Shown: positions 11,474-23,505 of the stretch, in pieces
How positions within the stretch are numbered: position 1 is the stretch's first letter
Layout of the letters: every line of letters begins with the position of its first letter
DNA from: Coniferiporia sulphurascens
Lineage: Eukaryota > Basidiomycota > Agaricomycetes > Hymenochaetales > Hymenochaetaceae
Direction of reading: 5' to 3'
Assembly (NCBI GenBank): GCA_002794785.1
Contig: NBBA01000011.1
Location: 248,001 to 312,000, forward strand
DNA length: 64,000 bases
Translations under genes and position numbers: made by a program
The notes under the pieces: model-generated
The model's input: only the letters and a program-made list of their open reading frames with translations
What the model was told of the DNA's origin: nothing
Databases searched by the model: none

Positions 11474-12263
11474 GATAGGATTGGGCCTTGCCTCTACCAC
11501 TGACAAATACCTGGCAGTAATGGGGCCCCCCACTCGACGACCAAGGAAACTTTTGACTATCTCAGTTGACCACCCCCGCTTGGAGCTCACTGCAGTGGCG
11601 CAGGTCCTCTGTCGAGCTGGTCCCTATGGGGGTTATTGACTGAGCTTTGACTCAGCCTACTGACACAGACACGGCCTGATCTCCCACTGCAGGTGGCACA
11701 ACCACCCCCCCTGGCCAGCTCAGTCAACCTCACATGTCCTAGGCAGATGCGAAACATTCCAGCCCTGGATAAGACGAGTATGGCCAAGAAGCAACCCCCT
11801 CCCTGTCCACCATTCAGAATGGGCAGATGAAAACCACCTCCTGGTACTAAGGTGCTGGCTACACCTCACAGGCCACCTCAACCGAATATCCGACTGTACA
11901 GCTGGGGCTATTCGCCTTGCCTTTGCGACCATGGAACTAGACAGACTCCCCACCGACAACGACCTCGACTTGGACACCCTCCAGGGCTACGTGTGCAGGT
12001 TGCTCAGATCCAGGACTCAGGACACGGACCCGGCCCTTTTGGAGCTCTCAGGTACACTCCCACCATTTCCCTCTGACTCTTGATTGCCCTTCGGATTCCC
12101 CACCGGTTTCTTCTATGGCACCTGCAGCCACTCCTTTCCTCTTCTGAGGGACTGTCTTTTCCTGATCTCATTTCGACTTGGTTCGGTTAGTATTAGTCGT
12201 GATATGTATGCCTCCCTCCCCTCTCTTCTCCTTTAATAGGGTGTGTAAGCCCACTAGGCCTCC
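11474..12263 (+). mobile_element. LINE fragment L3 (divergent subfamily LINE-C), ORF2 C-terminus and 3' UTR
   Basis: This is alignable to the last part of ORF2 but clearly more divergent than A and B. The encoded end reads, with breaks, through the Cys/His finger to a segment resembling the shared ORF2 tail ALLELSGTLPPFPSDS, with the stop at 12081-12083. The 3' UTR has different sequence (for example CGGATTCCCCACCGG) but keeps GATATGTATGCCTCC. It starts immediately after the L2 tail and is cut by the tail of minus-strand L4 at 12264, so neither end is native. No sister copy of this subfamily occurs in the window. Confidence 0.75.
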
Positions 12264-12581
12264 TTTTTTTTTTTTTTTAATTATTATTCCTGCAGTATTA
12301 CATAATTACAAGCCGCCCCCCCGAAGGGGGGGCCCTAACTACATAACAATGGAGGTGCCCGTCATTGCGCATCGCACAAAACTGGGCAGGGGCTCTGCTC
12401 CCCGAGGGGTGCCAACATGTGTAGAGCCCCTATTGAGTAAGATAGACAGGAGGAGGAGGAATACATATCACTACAAACAAACCATGCGGATAAGGGCAGG
12501 TAACAGTAAGAAGCTTAGAAATGGAAAGGGGAGGCAAGAGCACCGGCCGGGACGTATCCAGAGGAATCCGAAGGGCAGTCA

Positions 12582-15500
12582 CTATTCGAGCAGAAAGGGA
12601 GGGAGTGTACCTGATAGCTCCATAAGGGCTGGGTCCGAGTCCCGAGTTCGAGGTCCAAGCATACGACACATGTAATCCCATAGGAGGTCCAGGTCCATAT
12701 CCTCATCAGTAGGGTGGCCGTCTAGGTCCATTGCGGCGAAAGAGAGCCTGATGGCGCCTGCGGTGCAGTCTGAGAGGCGGTTCAAGTGCCCCATTAGCTT
12801 GAGCCAACAGCGCAGAACCGGGAGGCGGGTTTTGTCAGCCCACTCTGAGTGGTGGACTGGGAGAGGGTCCCGAGGTGGCCACACGTGTCATATCCACAGA
12901 TGGAAAGTACTGCAGCCGCCAAGGATGTGGGCAGTCGACTGTGCAGGCCATGGGGAGTCGACTGGGCTGGCCAGGGGGGGTGGTTATGCCATCGGCAGTG
13001 CGAAATCAGGCCGTGCCTGTGTCGGTAGGCTGAGTCGAAGCTCAGCCAGTATCCCCTGTAGGGACCGGCACAACAGAGAACCTGTGCGACTGCTGAGAGC
13101 TCCCGGCGAGGGTGGTTGACCGATTGCGTCATGAGCTTTCGGGGGCGACGGGAAGGGACGCCACTGATAGCCAAGTATTTATCGGCTGTCGAGGCGAGGG
13201 GGCGGGCGAGAGAAAGGGCCCAGCGCTCCATGAGGGTGTTGACAGCGGCCTCTTTCAGTGCGGAGGTGGAGGGTGCGAGGGTAGACGGGGGGAGATTTGT
13301 TGCGAACTTCGCCTCTTGGTCTGCCCATTCATTCCCCGGGATGTCGGAGTGACCCGGACACCAGACGAAGTGAACGGCGAGATCTGAGTAAGAGTCCAAG
13401 AGAGTCTGGACCCCTGCCTTCCATTGGTGGAGGAGATGCGCACCTGAAACTGGTGCCCAGGTTCAGATCAGGTGGAGTGCCATCAGCAAATCCGACAGGA
13501 AGAATATGTCGGATGCGACAGGCAGATGCTCCCGGAGATGGTGTGTGGCCCAGCTAGGCGCAGAGGTGAGAGAGAACATTTCTGCGTCCGTGGCTGTAGC
13601 ACAGGTGGGGGATGCAAGCCGGCAGGATTTGAGGCAGATAAGACCTTCCATGGCGCAGACTGCTGACCCAGACTTTGAGCCGATGCGGGAGCCATCGGTG
13701 AAAACCTGAAGGTGGGGGAGGGTGCTCAGGGAGCGTGCTGCACCCACAAATTCCTTTCAGGTATCTTTGCTGACTGGAGTGATTGGAGTGGCAAACAAGA
13801 CTCGACCATTCGTAAATGCCAGAGGATCCATCCACAGGGGATGAGTGTATGCAGTAACCAGTTGTACCTGAGGGACCCGGGCCTGCAGAGAAGTGGAAAA
13901 GGGGTGGTTAGTTACTGATTTATTATATTGTTTTCTACTGATGGAGTGTGGGGTGCACCAGAGGTGCAGAGAATGGAGAGTCTTAGCATATTCAAAATAA
14001 TAAGAGAGAGGGGGAAGGGAACAAAGAAAATTTGTTGAGAAGGGGGAGGCGCCTTTGTAGATGCCCAGAATCCATCTACAAGCCGTGTTCTGTACAGCCT
14101 GTAGGCGGCTTACTAATGTTTTTTGGCGACGGCCATGATACCATACCGGAGCGCCCCATGTGAGAATGGAGTGGACACAAGTGGTGTACAGTCATCGAAG
14201 GAGGAGAGCCGAGATTCCGTGTTCTGTGTTGCCGAGAATGCGGAGGGCGGCAAGGGTGGAGAGGCCCTTGGAGCGCATGCGCTCTACGTGAGCCTTGAAG
14301 GTGAGGGCGGGATCCCACCAAATTCCCAGCCAGCGGAGCGGGATAGATGGTCGGATTAGTGTGGTTGGGGAGACCCATACTCCAGCAGTATCCCAGTCGG
14401 CATAGGCGGCTGATCTGCGTCGGGGTGGGTGAAAGTGTTGGCATTCCATTTTGGCGGCTTCGATGTTGAGGCCAATGGCGCTGAAGTGGGCGTTGAGTTG
14501 ATGGTAGGCGTTGGACAATTGCTGGCAGTTGGATGCCACACTGGGTCCGACACACACTAGGAGGTGGTCGTCAACATATGCTAGGGCAGTGGTGCCGGTT
14601 TGGTGAAATTTCCGGAGGACCACACCCACAAATATGGTCAAGAGAATCGGGGATACCGGCGACCCTTGGGGGGTGCCGAGATTGGGTTTCTGGGCAGTTG
14701 GGAGGGTGGTGCCATCGAAAGCCATAGCTACCTGCCGATCCATCATGAAGGACAAACACCAGTTCGCCATGTCTGGCAGGCACTGGAGGTCCAGCAATTG
14801 CTGGTGGAGGAGTTGGGGATTTACCGAGTCGAAGAAACCTTGTATGTCAACCGCAAGGACCGAACATACGTGGCCCTCAGCCTGGGCTTGTTCCACGATC
14901 TGAAGGAGGTGTTGGGCGGCGTCATAGATGGAGTGTCCTTGGCGCCCCCCATATTGGTTTGGTGGCAGCCAATTTCTCATGTTGGCAAGGAATTGGAGCC
15001 GGTTAGCAATAATCTTTTCAAGGAGTTTCCCTAGGGTCTCTTTGAGGGAGATGGGCCAGTAAGAGCGCGGTGAGAAAGGGTCCTTCTTGTTGGGCTTCCA
15101 GAGCATGACCACTTTTGCCGACTGCCAGCACTTAGGGTGGTGCCCCATGTGCAGGCAGTCGTTGAAAAGGGCTAGAAACTCATCAGGGAATGCATCTACT
15201 GCCCATTTTAGAGGGCAGTATCCGATTCCTGAGAGGCCTGGAGCCGACAAGTTGGAGGTGTCGGACAGTGCCCCCATGAGCTCCGTGAGGAGGATGGGTG
15301 GGGCAGCTGGTTGGGGGGGGGTGGTGGAGTGTCGGCCGTTTGTCGTGGTGGCGGAGGCGAGAAGAAAGTGGTGCAGAAGAGCTCACTTTTCTCATTGTCG
15401 GACTGGGTGAAGGTGCCATCACTCTTTCTGAGTGAGGGGATAGGTGTAGGACGGTTGCCAAGGCCATGTTTGGCCCAGCCCCAAATGTTGGAGGCATCTG

Positions 15501-16607
15501 CTTGGTCTGCTTGCTCGGCATAAAAGTTTTGCTTTGCTGCTCAGATGCCCCACTTAAATGTGCGGTGGGCAGCTGACTGTTGAAGGGGGGTAGGAGCCGT
15601 TGAAATAGCCCATAGGAGCATTTTGCATGTCGGGGTCCACCAGGGGACCTCGGTTTTGGACGGCTTGGTGATGTGGGTGAATGGGGTGAGGGCTGCAACC
15701 ATTGAGTCGACCACTGCCTGCGCTTTGATGTCTAGGGTGAGGGTGTTGTCCGCCTGTTGTGTGAAGGCAGTTTTGAGTAGTGGGAAGGCAATGTCGGTCC
15801 ACTCCTCCTTGTCAGCCGGTGTTAGCCAGCAGGTTTTGACCATAGGAGGTGGGGGTCAAGTCGGCATCGACCAGCGTAGGATGGCATGGTCGGATAATGT
15901 GGAGGTGGTTGAGGTGCATAAATCTAGAATAGAGTTGGGGTTGATCGCAGGAGGGGACCAGATCATGTCAATTGGGCACCGTTGATGATTGTTGATGGGC
16001 CGTGAGTCCGAATCTGGGAGGTGGGCTGGCGTAAGGCCGTGCTCCAGAAGAAGTCATTGAGAGGTTGTGCTCTCAAATCCTCCTGCCGGGCGGTGAGTAG
16101 TTTGGACCATGAGTGGTGGCGACGGTTAAAGTCACCTGCCACCAGGAGAGTGGAGGCCAAAGCTGGTGGAGTTGCGAAGAGAAACGACTCACCGGGATAG
16201 AGGGGGGTGGAAGTGGTGCGGTCCGGGGCATGCATTCCATAGTAGTTGCATAGCCAGATTGTCCACTGGGAATGGATTTTGATGGTGAGGACATCGGTGC
16301 TGGAGGATGCGGCGCCGAAGACCGACCAGGCGGTTGGTGGAATGGTCCAGGATACATACATGACGACCCTTGGCCAGGTGGCTGGGGGAAGAACGGCTGT
16401 GTAGCCGGGGAGGGATGGGACATTGAATACCAGCATGCCGGCAGGGTCAGTGAGTGAGGGCTGGAGGCCTATTTGGTACCAGGGTGGTTCCTGTATCAAA
16501 ATAATGGTGGGTGGGGATGGGTCAGTGGTGAGGATTGGGATAAGGGAATGGACTGCGGCTAGAGAGCGGGTGGCATTCCACTGCAGAATAGAGATGTCTT
16601 TATTCAT
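12582..16607 (-). pseudogene. LINE ORF2 (endonuclease-RT-RNase H), full length but broken, L4
   Basis: The span from ATG 16607 to TAG 12582 equals 1,342 codons and serves here as the length reference. Approximate residue positions follow. Endonuclease is 1-240, with ISILQWNA, LIQEPPWYQIG, VAGDFNRRHHSW near 162 and MSDHAIL near 239. RT is about 455-690 (open stretch 14192-15277) with GTPQGSPVSPIL near 645 and intact YVDD near 677. RNase H is about 960-1100 with VFTDGSRIG and [12 protein letters not shown]. The C-terminal finger HCRWHNHPPWP lies near 1207. Breaks include a frameshift near 16045, a TGA just before 15541 and further shifts near 15310. These disable it. Confidence 0.9.
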
Positions 16608-18640
16608 TGATCCTCCATGATGTCGTCATCGGTTCCTTCAACAGCCTCGAGTATCTGGCGGAATCGCCATTTCTTGGGGCATTGAGGGAGGGTGGTGGGG
16701 TGGTTGCCTTTGCAGTTTGTGCAGTGGCGGGGGTGGGGGCACTGGTCGCCCTTGATGGCTTCGGTTGCACAGGATGCGCACAACTTATGGTGGTTGTGGG
16801 AGAGATGCCCCCTCCACAGTCAGCGCAACAAGGCTGGGCTCAGCACCCTTTCGTCCCATGGCCTAAGCCCTGGCAGCGCTCACACTGCGTGAGGCTGGGG
16901 CGGTAGGGAGGGACGGAGAGGGAGAGGGAGGCGCCAAACAGCCAAACTCGTGGGCACTTGAGGAGCTGCGCATGGATTGATCTGTCAGGGTCGGAGAAGG
17001 AGAAAGCCATGGGGCACTTCTGAAGGGTCGGGAGGTGGTCCTCAGTGGCGGCGAAGTGCAGGTTGACAACGAAGTCGAGGGTGCGGAGTGATGGATTATT
17101 CTGTATTTCGGCCATCAGGGCCTTCGGGGAGATGGTGTGACCATTCTGGCTGAATAGATAGTCCACGCACGGCACCATGGAGATGCGGAGGGCAGACCGG
17201 GGGCGGACATGGACTGGGGTGAGGGTGAACCGGGCAGAGATCTGGTCGGCCATCGCAGATAAGCACCTGTCACGCATATGGGCTGCAAACGCTGCGGAAT
17301 GTCGATCAATGATTGTATCTGTGGTGGGAGAGGCAGAGGCTGGGCGCTTGGCGAATGAGGTTACTAGGTTTCCCTTCACATTGAAGGAAGATGCAAGAAC
17401 TGTGGCCTGGTCAGCAGTGGGAAGGGAGGAGAAGAACTCATGGGCAGTGGTGGTGAGGTGCATGGCCGGGAGTTGCAGCTCTGTCTTTGGGACGACAGCA
17501 GGGATTAGGACCAAAGTTGGGTCCTTGGCGTATACCAGGGGGGGAGGCGGGACCTGACATTGCTTTTTCTTCTTTTTGTGGGTCACTGTTGTAAAGACTG
17601 TGCCCAAGGTCAGTGCAACTGGGTTGGGGTTGGGGGCAGTGGGTGGGGCTGGGGCGGCTGCCACTTGTGCGTAGGATTTGTCGGCGCCATGGTATTAGCG
17701 GGCTGGGCAGTGGTGGTGGTGGCGGCCTGGGCCTTCTGGGCCTGTGGGGCACATGGTGTGGGCCAGTTGACAAGTGTGGATACTTGCTGGGAGATGGAGG
17801 CCACTTCTGTGGAGAGCTGTTTGACAATGTTAGTCAGCGCAGCCACGTCAGGTGACATGTTAGCGGTTCCGGGGGTCCTGGTCGGGGCAGAGGGTTGTGG
17901 AGCGGTGGTCGGGGTCCGTTGTTGGGGGCAAGCTGGGGCGAAGGGCGCTGGCAGGGAGGCTTCCGCCCCCCCCCTCGCGATGTTGTAGGCCATCTCAATA
18001 TTGCGTGAGATGATGTATTGGGGGTCCTTCTCGTCCCTCAAAACGCCGGCGATGGTCTGTTGGACGTTCCAGAGGAGGTCGCCCACGAACTTAGCTGCTG
18101 CTTGGTCGATCTCTGCAGGGTTGTAGTGGTGGGTCTTCCTGTCGAAGTCCTCTAGCACTCTGGAGATGGTGTACATAAATCCCAATGTGTGCTGTTCGAA
18201 CTGGGCTCGAGGGCAGGGTCGGGGGTGTGCGGGGAGAGGTTTTCAGACGAGCACTTGTTGGTGAGCGGCAGCAAGGGAGTGTGCAGGTTTTCGAGGATAT
18301 CCTCCATCTCGCCTTGCTCATTGGAGCTGGTGGGGGGGTTGGATCCTCCAGATGGGGGGTGGCTAATGTGTTCGAACATATGGGTGAATTCTGTGTTCGA
18401 GACTCCGAAGACGGGGGATGGGGCGAGATGGAGTGCGTCTGGGGACGATGCCGGGAGGCCTGGGTCGATTTGGGTGGGAGTGGGGGTCGTGCCATGCAAA
18501 GTGGCGGCAATGTTGCCAGCGGCCACCCAGTTGGTGGCGGCTCTGGCGGCCCTGTCGGCATCGGCGCTGGCCGATGAGGGTGGTGGGAGGGGTGGTCAAG
18601 TCGAACGTAGAGCATTCCTGTATCCACTGGGGTTCGACAT
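16604..18640 (-). pseudogene. LINE ORF1 (CCHC RNA-binding protein), full length but broken, L4
   Basis: Starting at the ATG 18638-18640 that opens MSNPSGYRN in most B copies, the span to the stop overlapping ORF2 is 2,037 nt (678 codons plus stop). Recognisable parts in order are a Pro/Ala-rich N-terminus, a helical segment (MGFMYTISRVLEDFDRKTH, DLLWNVQQTIAGVLRDEKD), a coiled-coil-like segment (LTNIVKQLSTEVASISQQV), a basic patch (HKKKKKQCQV), MVPCVDYLFSQNGHTI, and the C-terminal knuckle block (CERCQGLGHGTKGC and following). It is split over several frames, the longest open part being 16840-17664. There is no poly-Gln, unlike subfamily A. Confidence 0.86.
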
Positions 18641-21277
18641 GGGGGAGTTTTAGCTGCCCACACTAGTCGATGGTGGTGGTTACTGGTCAAGAAGGATGCA
18701 TGTCTGTGTCAGTGGGCTAAGTCAAAGCTCAGCCAGTAACCCCCATAGGGACTGGCACAGCAGAGAACCTGGGCGACTGCAGAGAGCTCCCGGTGGGGGT
18801 GGTCGACTGATTGCATTAGAAGCTTTCGTGGATGGCAAGAAGGGACACCGTTGACAGCTAAGTATTTGTCGGCTGTTGAGGCAAGGGGATGGGTGAGTGA
18901 GAGGGTCCATTGCTCCATGAGGGTGTTGACAGTGACCTCCTTCAGTGCGGAGGTGGAGGGTGCTAGGGGAGACGGGGGGAGATTCATTGCAAACTTCGCC
19001 TTGTGGTCTGCCCATTCATTCCTGGGGATGTCGGAGTGACCCAGGCACCAGACGAAGTGAATGGAAAGATCTGGGTATGAGTCCAGTAGGGTCTGGACCC
19101 CTGCCTTCCATTGGTGGAGGAGGTGCACGCCTGGGACTGGCGCCCATGTGCGGATCAGGTGGAGTGCCGTCAGCAAGTCCGACAAAAAGAAGATGTTGGA
19201 TGTGACAGGCAAGAGCTCCCGGAGGTGGTGAGCGGCCCAGCTTGGTGCGGAGGTGAGTGAGAAGATTTCCGCATCCATAGCTGTTGCACAGGTGGGGGAG
19301 GCGAGCCGGCAAGACTTGAGGTGGGTGAGGCCTGCCATGGCGCAGACTGCTGACCCAGACTTAGAGCCGATGTGGGAGCCATCAGTGAAAACCTGGAGGT
19401 GGGGGAGGGTGCTCAGGGAGCGTGCGGTGCCAACAAATTCCTTGCGGGTGTCTTTGCTGACTGGAGTGATAGGAGTGGCAAATGAGACTCGTCCATTCAT
19501 AAATGCCAGAGGGTCCATCCATGGGGGATGAGTGTATGCAGGGACCGGTTGTACCCATGGGACCCGGGCCTGCAGAGAAGTGGAAAAGGGACAGTTAGCT
19601 ACTGATTTATTATATTGTTTTCTACTGATGGAGTGCAGGGTACACCAGAGGTGAAGAGAATGGAGTGTCTTAGCATATTCAAAATAGTAAGAGAGTGGGG
19701 GGAAGGAACAAAGAAAATTTGTTGAGAAAGGGCAGGCGCCTTTATAGATGCCCAGAATCCATCTACATGCCGTGTTTTGCACAGCCTGCAGGCGGCTTAC
19801 TAGTGTTTTTTGTTGTTGGCCATGGTACCAGACCGGGGCGCCCCATGTAAGCACAGATCGGACACAGGCAGTGTACAGTCGATGGAGGAGGAGGGCCGAG
19901 ATTCCGTGTTCCATGTTACCGAGAATGCAGAGGGCAGCAAGCATGGAGAGGCCCTTGGAGCACATGCACTCTATGTGGGCCTTGAATGTGAGGGCAGGGT
20001 CCCACCATATTCCCAGCCAGTGGAGCGGGATAGAGGGTCGGATTAGCATGGTGGGGGCGACCCAGACCCCGGCAGTGTCCCAGTCGGTATAGGCGGCTGA
20101 ACAGCGTCAGGGTGGGTGGAAGTGTTGGCACTCCGTTTTGGTGGCTTCGATGTTGAGACTGATGGCACTGAAGTGGGCATTGAGTTGGTGGTAGGCATTA
20201 GACAATTGCTGGCAGTTGGATGCCACGCTGGGTCCTATGCACACAAGGAGGTGGTCGTTGACATATGCTAGGGCGGTGGTGCCGGTTTGGTGAAATTTCT
20301 GGAGGACCACGCCTGCAAAGATGGTCGAGAGGATCGGGGATACTGGCGACCCTTGGGGGGTGCCGAGGTCGGGTTTCTGGGCAGTTGGGAGGGTGGTGCC
20401 ATCGAAAGCGATGGCTACTTGCCGATCCGTCATGAAGGACAGACACCAGTCCACCATGTCTGGCAGGCACTGGAGGTCCAGCAATTGCCAGTGGAGGAGT
20501 TGTGGGTTTACCAAGTCAAAGAAACCTTGTATGTCGACCGCAAGGACCGAACATACCCAGTTCTCGGCATGGGCTCTTTCCGCAATCTGTAGGAGGTGCT
20601 GGGCAGCATTGTAGACAGAATGTCCTTGATGCCTGCCATATTGGTTAGGTGGCAGCCAGTCTCTCGTGTTAGCGAGGAACTGGAGCTGGTTAGCTATGAT
20701 CTTTTCAAGGAGTTTCCCTAGGGTCTCCTCAAGGGAGATGGGCCGATATGAGTGCGGCAAGAAAGGGTCCTTCTTGTTTGGCTTCTGGAGCATTACCACT
20801 TTTGCCGATCGCCAGCACTTAGGGTGGTGCCCCCTGCACAGGCAGTCGTTGAAAAGGGCAAGGATCTCCTCGGGGTAAGCGTCTACTACCCATTTTAGAG
20901 GGCGGTATCCGATCCCCGAGAGGCCCGGAGCCGACAAGTTGGAGGTATCGGCTAGTGCCCCTGTAAGCTCCGTGAGGAGGATGGGCAGGGCAGCTGGTTG
21001 GGGGGGGGGCGGCAGCATGTCGGCCGCTTGTCGGGGTGGTGGGGATGTGAAAAATGTGGTGCAGAAGAGCTCACTTTTCTCATTGTCAGATTGGGTGAAG
21101 GTGCCGTCTTGCTTTTTGAGCGAGGGGATCGGTGTAGGTCGGTTGCCAAGGCCTTGTTTGGCCCAGCCCCAGATGTTGGAGGCATCTGCTTGGTCTGCTT
21201 GCTTGGCATAGAAATGTCGCTTTGCCACCCAGATGCCCCATTTAAAAGCACGGCAGGCTGCTGACCGTTGAAGGGGG

Positions 21278-22156
21278 ATGGAGCACCTTATCTGCACATG
21301 GGCGCCAGCCCCAGGCACCCACCTCCTTCATCAATGGAAGGCTGGGGTCCAGACCCTCTTGGACTCATATCCGGATCTTTCCATTCACTTCGTATGGTGC
21401 CCGGGTCACTCGGACATCCCTGGGAATGAATGGGCCGACAGTGAGGCCAAGTTTGCCACAAACCTACCCCCGTCTTCCCTTGCACCCTCCACCTCCGCAC
21501 TGAAAGAGGCTGCTGTTAGCACAATGATGGAATGCTGGTCACTCTCACTCGCCCGCCCGCTGGCCTCGACGGCCGACAAGTATCTCGCCGTCAACGGGGC
21601 CCCCTCCCACCGACCCTGCAAGCTTCTAACGCAAGCGGTCAACCACCCATGCAAAGAGCTCTCGGCAGTGGCCCAGATCCTCTGTCATGCCGGTCCCTAT
21701 GGGGGTTACTGGCTGAGCTTTGACTCAGCCTACTGATGCAGACATGGTCTGATTTCCCACTGCTGATGGCACAACCACCCCCCCTGGCCTGCTCAATCCA
21801 CCGCCCACGTCCTGGGCAGCTGCCGTACCTTCCGGCCATGGATCCGCAAGGTCTGGCCACCACGTGACCCTCTCCTGACCCACCACACCGAATAGGCCGA
21901 CGAAAACCACCTCCAGGCCCTGCATCACTGGCTAAAGCTGACAGGACACATGACCCACCTATCCGACTGCACCTCCACCACCATCCGCCTGGCCTTCGCC
22001 TCAATGGAGCTGGAGGGACACCCAACCAATGAAGATATGGACTTGGACCTCCTCCGGGAATACATGAGTCGTATGCTTGGACCCCATTCCCAGGACCCGG
22101 ACCCGGCTCTCTTGGAGCTCTCAGGTGCGCTTCCCCCCCTTTCCCCTAGTCTGTGA
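21278..22156 (+). pseudogene. LINE ORF2 C-terminal fragment in L6
   Basis: The stretch 21278-21736 carries the second half of RNase H ([34 protein letters not shown]) and the linker ending YWLSFDSAY. It is followed by a TGA and a frame with several stops through the Cys/His finger region. The shared C-terminal segment (DMDLDLLREYMSRMLGP, LPPLSPSL) ends with TGA at 22154-22156. It lacks endonuclease and RT and cannot act alone. Confidence 0.83.
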
Positions 22157-22482
22157 CTGCCTTTCGGACTCCCCCGCGTATGTCCCAGCTGGCGCTCTCG
22201 CCCTCCCTTTCCTATTCTAAGTTACCCCCTTTGCCTGCCCTCATCCGCTTGGTTTAGTTGTAACAATATGTATTCCTCTCTCCTTCTCCTCCTCTTTTCA
22301 TTAATAGGGGCCCTTCCCACCTTGGCATCCTTCGGGGAGCAGGGCCCCTGCCCAGTTTTGTGCGTTGTGTGATGACAGGCGCCTCCGTTGTTATGTAGTT
22401 AGGGCCCCCCCTTCGGGGGGGCAGCTTGTAATTAGGTAATACTGCAGGAATAATAAATAAATAAATTTAAAATAAAAAAAAA
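21278..22482 (+). mobile_element. LINE insertion L6 (LINE-B, 5' truncated) inside L5, with target-site duplication
   Basis: A 1.2 kb 3'-terminal piece covers the last part of RNase H, the finger, 3' UTR, stem-loop (about 22405-22430) and an AAATA-type tail (22451-22482). It is flanked by GAAGGGGG at 21270-21277 and GAAGGGGGG at 22483-22491, an 8 bp or slightly longer duplication within L5 ORF2. This is the classic product of target-primed reverse transcription that stopped early. Its 3' end reads GTAATTAGGTAATACTGCAG, a variant shared with X1 and the 3' part of L13. Confidence 0.87.
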
Positions 22483-23505
22483 GAAGGGGGGTGGAGGCCG
22501 TTGAAATAGCCTGTAGGAGCATTTTGCATGTCGGGGTCCACCACGGGACCTCGGTTTTGGATGGCTTGCTGATTCAGGTGAAGGGGGCGAGGGTGGAGGT
22601 CATAGAGTCGACCACTGCCTGTGCTTTGATGTCGAGGGTGAGGGTGTTGTCCACTTGTAAGAGGAAGGCGGCTTCGAGTAATGGGAAGGCAATGTAGGTC
22701 CACTCCTCCCTGTCAGCCAGTGTTAGCCGGCGGGTTTTGACGGTAGGAGGTAGGGGCCGAGTCGGTAGGGACCAGTGTAGGATGGCATGGTCAGACATTG
22801 CGGAGGTGGTTGAGGTGCACAAATCTAATATAGAGTCGGGGTTGATCGCAGGGGGGGACCAGATCATGTCAATTGGGCACTGCTGACAATTGTCGATGGG
22901 CCTGGAGTCCGAGTCTGGGAGGCGAGCTGGTGTGAGGCCATGCTCCCAGAAGAAGTCATCGAGAGGTTGCGCTCTCAAGTCCTCCTGCCGTGCAGTGAGG
23001 AGTTCGGACCATGAGTGGTGGCAATGGTTGAAGTCGCCTGCCACCAGGAGAGTGGAGGCCAAGGCCGGTGGGATGGTAAAAAGAAACGACTCACCAGGGT
23101 AGAGGGGGGTGGCGGTGGTGCAGTCCGGGGCATGCATGCCATAGTAGTTGCATAGCCAGATTGTCCACTGGGAACGGATTTCAATGGTGAGGATGTCAGT
23201 GCTGGAGGATGTGGCGCCAAGGACAGACCAGGTGGTTGATGGAATGGTCCGGGATATGTACATAACAACCCTTGGCCAGGTGGCTGGGGGGAGAACGGCT
23301 GTGTATCCTGGGAGGGACAGGACATTGAGTACTGGCATGCCGGCGGGGTCAGTGAGTGAGGGCTGGAGGCCTATTTGGTACCAGGGCAGTTCCTGGATCA
23401 AAATAATGGTGGGCAGGGATGGGTCAGTGGTGAGGATCAGGATAAGGGAATGGACCGCAGCTAGAGAGTGGGCGGCGTTCCACTGAAGAATAGAGATGTC
23501 TCTAT

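Larger units (their letters stand above)
12264..18698 (-). mobile_element. LINE copy L4 (LINE-B), full length, 6.4 kb
   Basis: This is one of two uninterrupted full-length copies. On the minus strand it runs from the leader (CATCCTTCTTGACC at about 18698) through ORF1 (18640-16604) and ORF2 (16607-12582) to the 3' UTR, the stem-loop (about 12300-12330) and a poly-T/AAT-type tail at 12264-12287. Left flank is LINE-C fragment L3 and right flank is LINE-B copy L5. These flanks do not match each other and no target-site duplication is visible, so a flank was probably lost at or after insertion. ORF1 and ORF2 both carry nonsense or frameshift changes. Confidence 0.9.

Noticed and set aside
11440..11480. 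A/T-rich repeats as CRISPR-like or independent satellites
   Set aside because: They occur only at LINE 3' ends after a fixed motif, have 3-5 bp units and no spacers, so they are LINE tails.
21278..21736. RNase H-like ORF as a stand-alone host gene
   Set aside because: It is part of a LINE 3' end bounded by a target-site duplication and tail.
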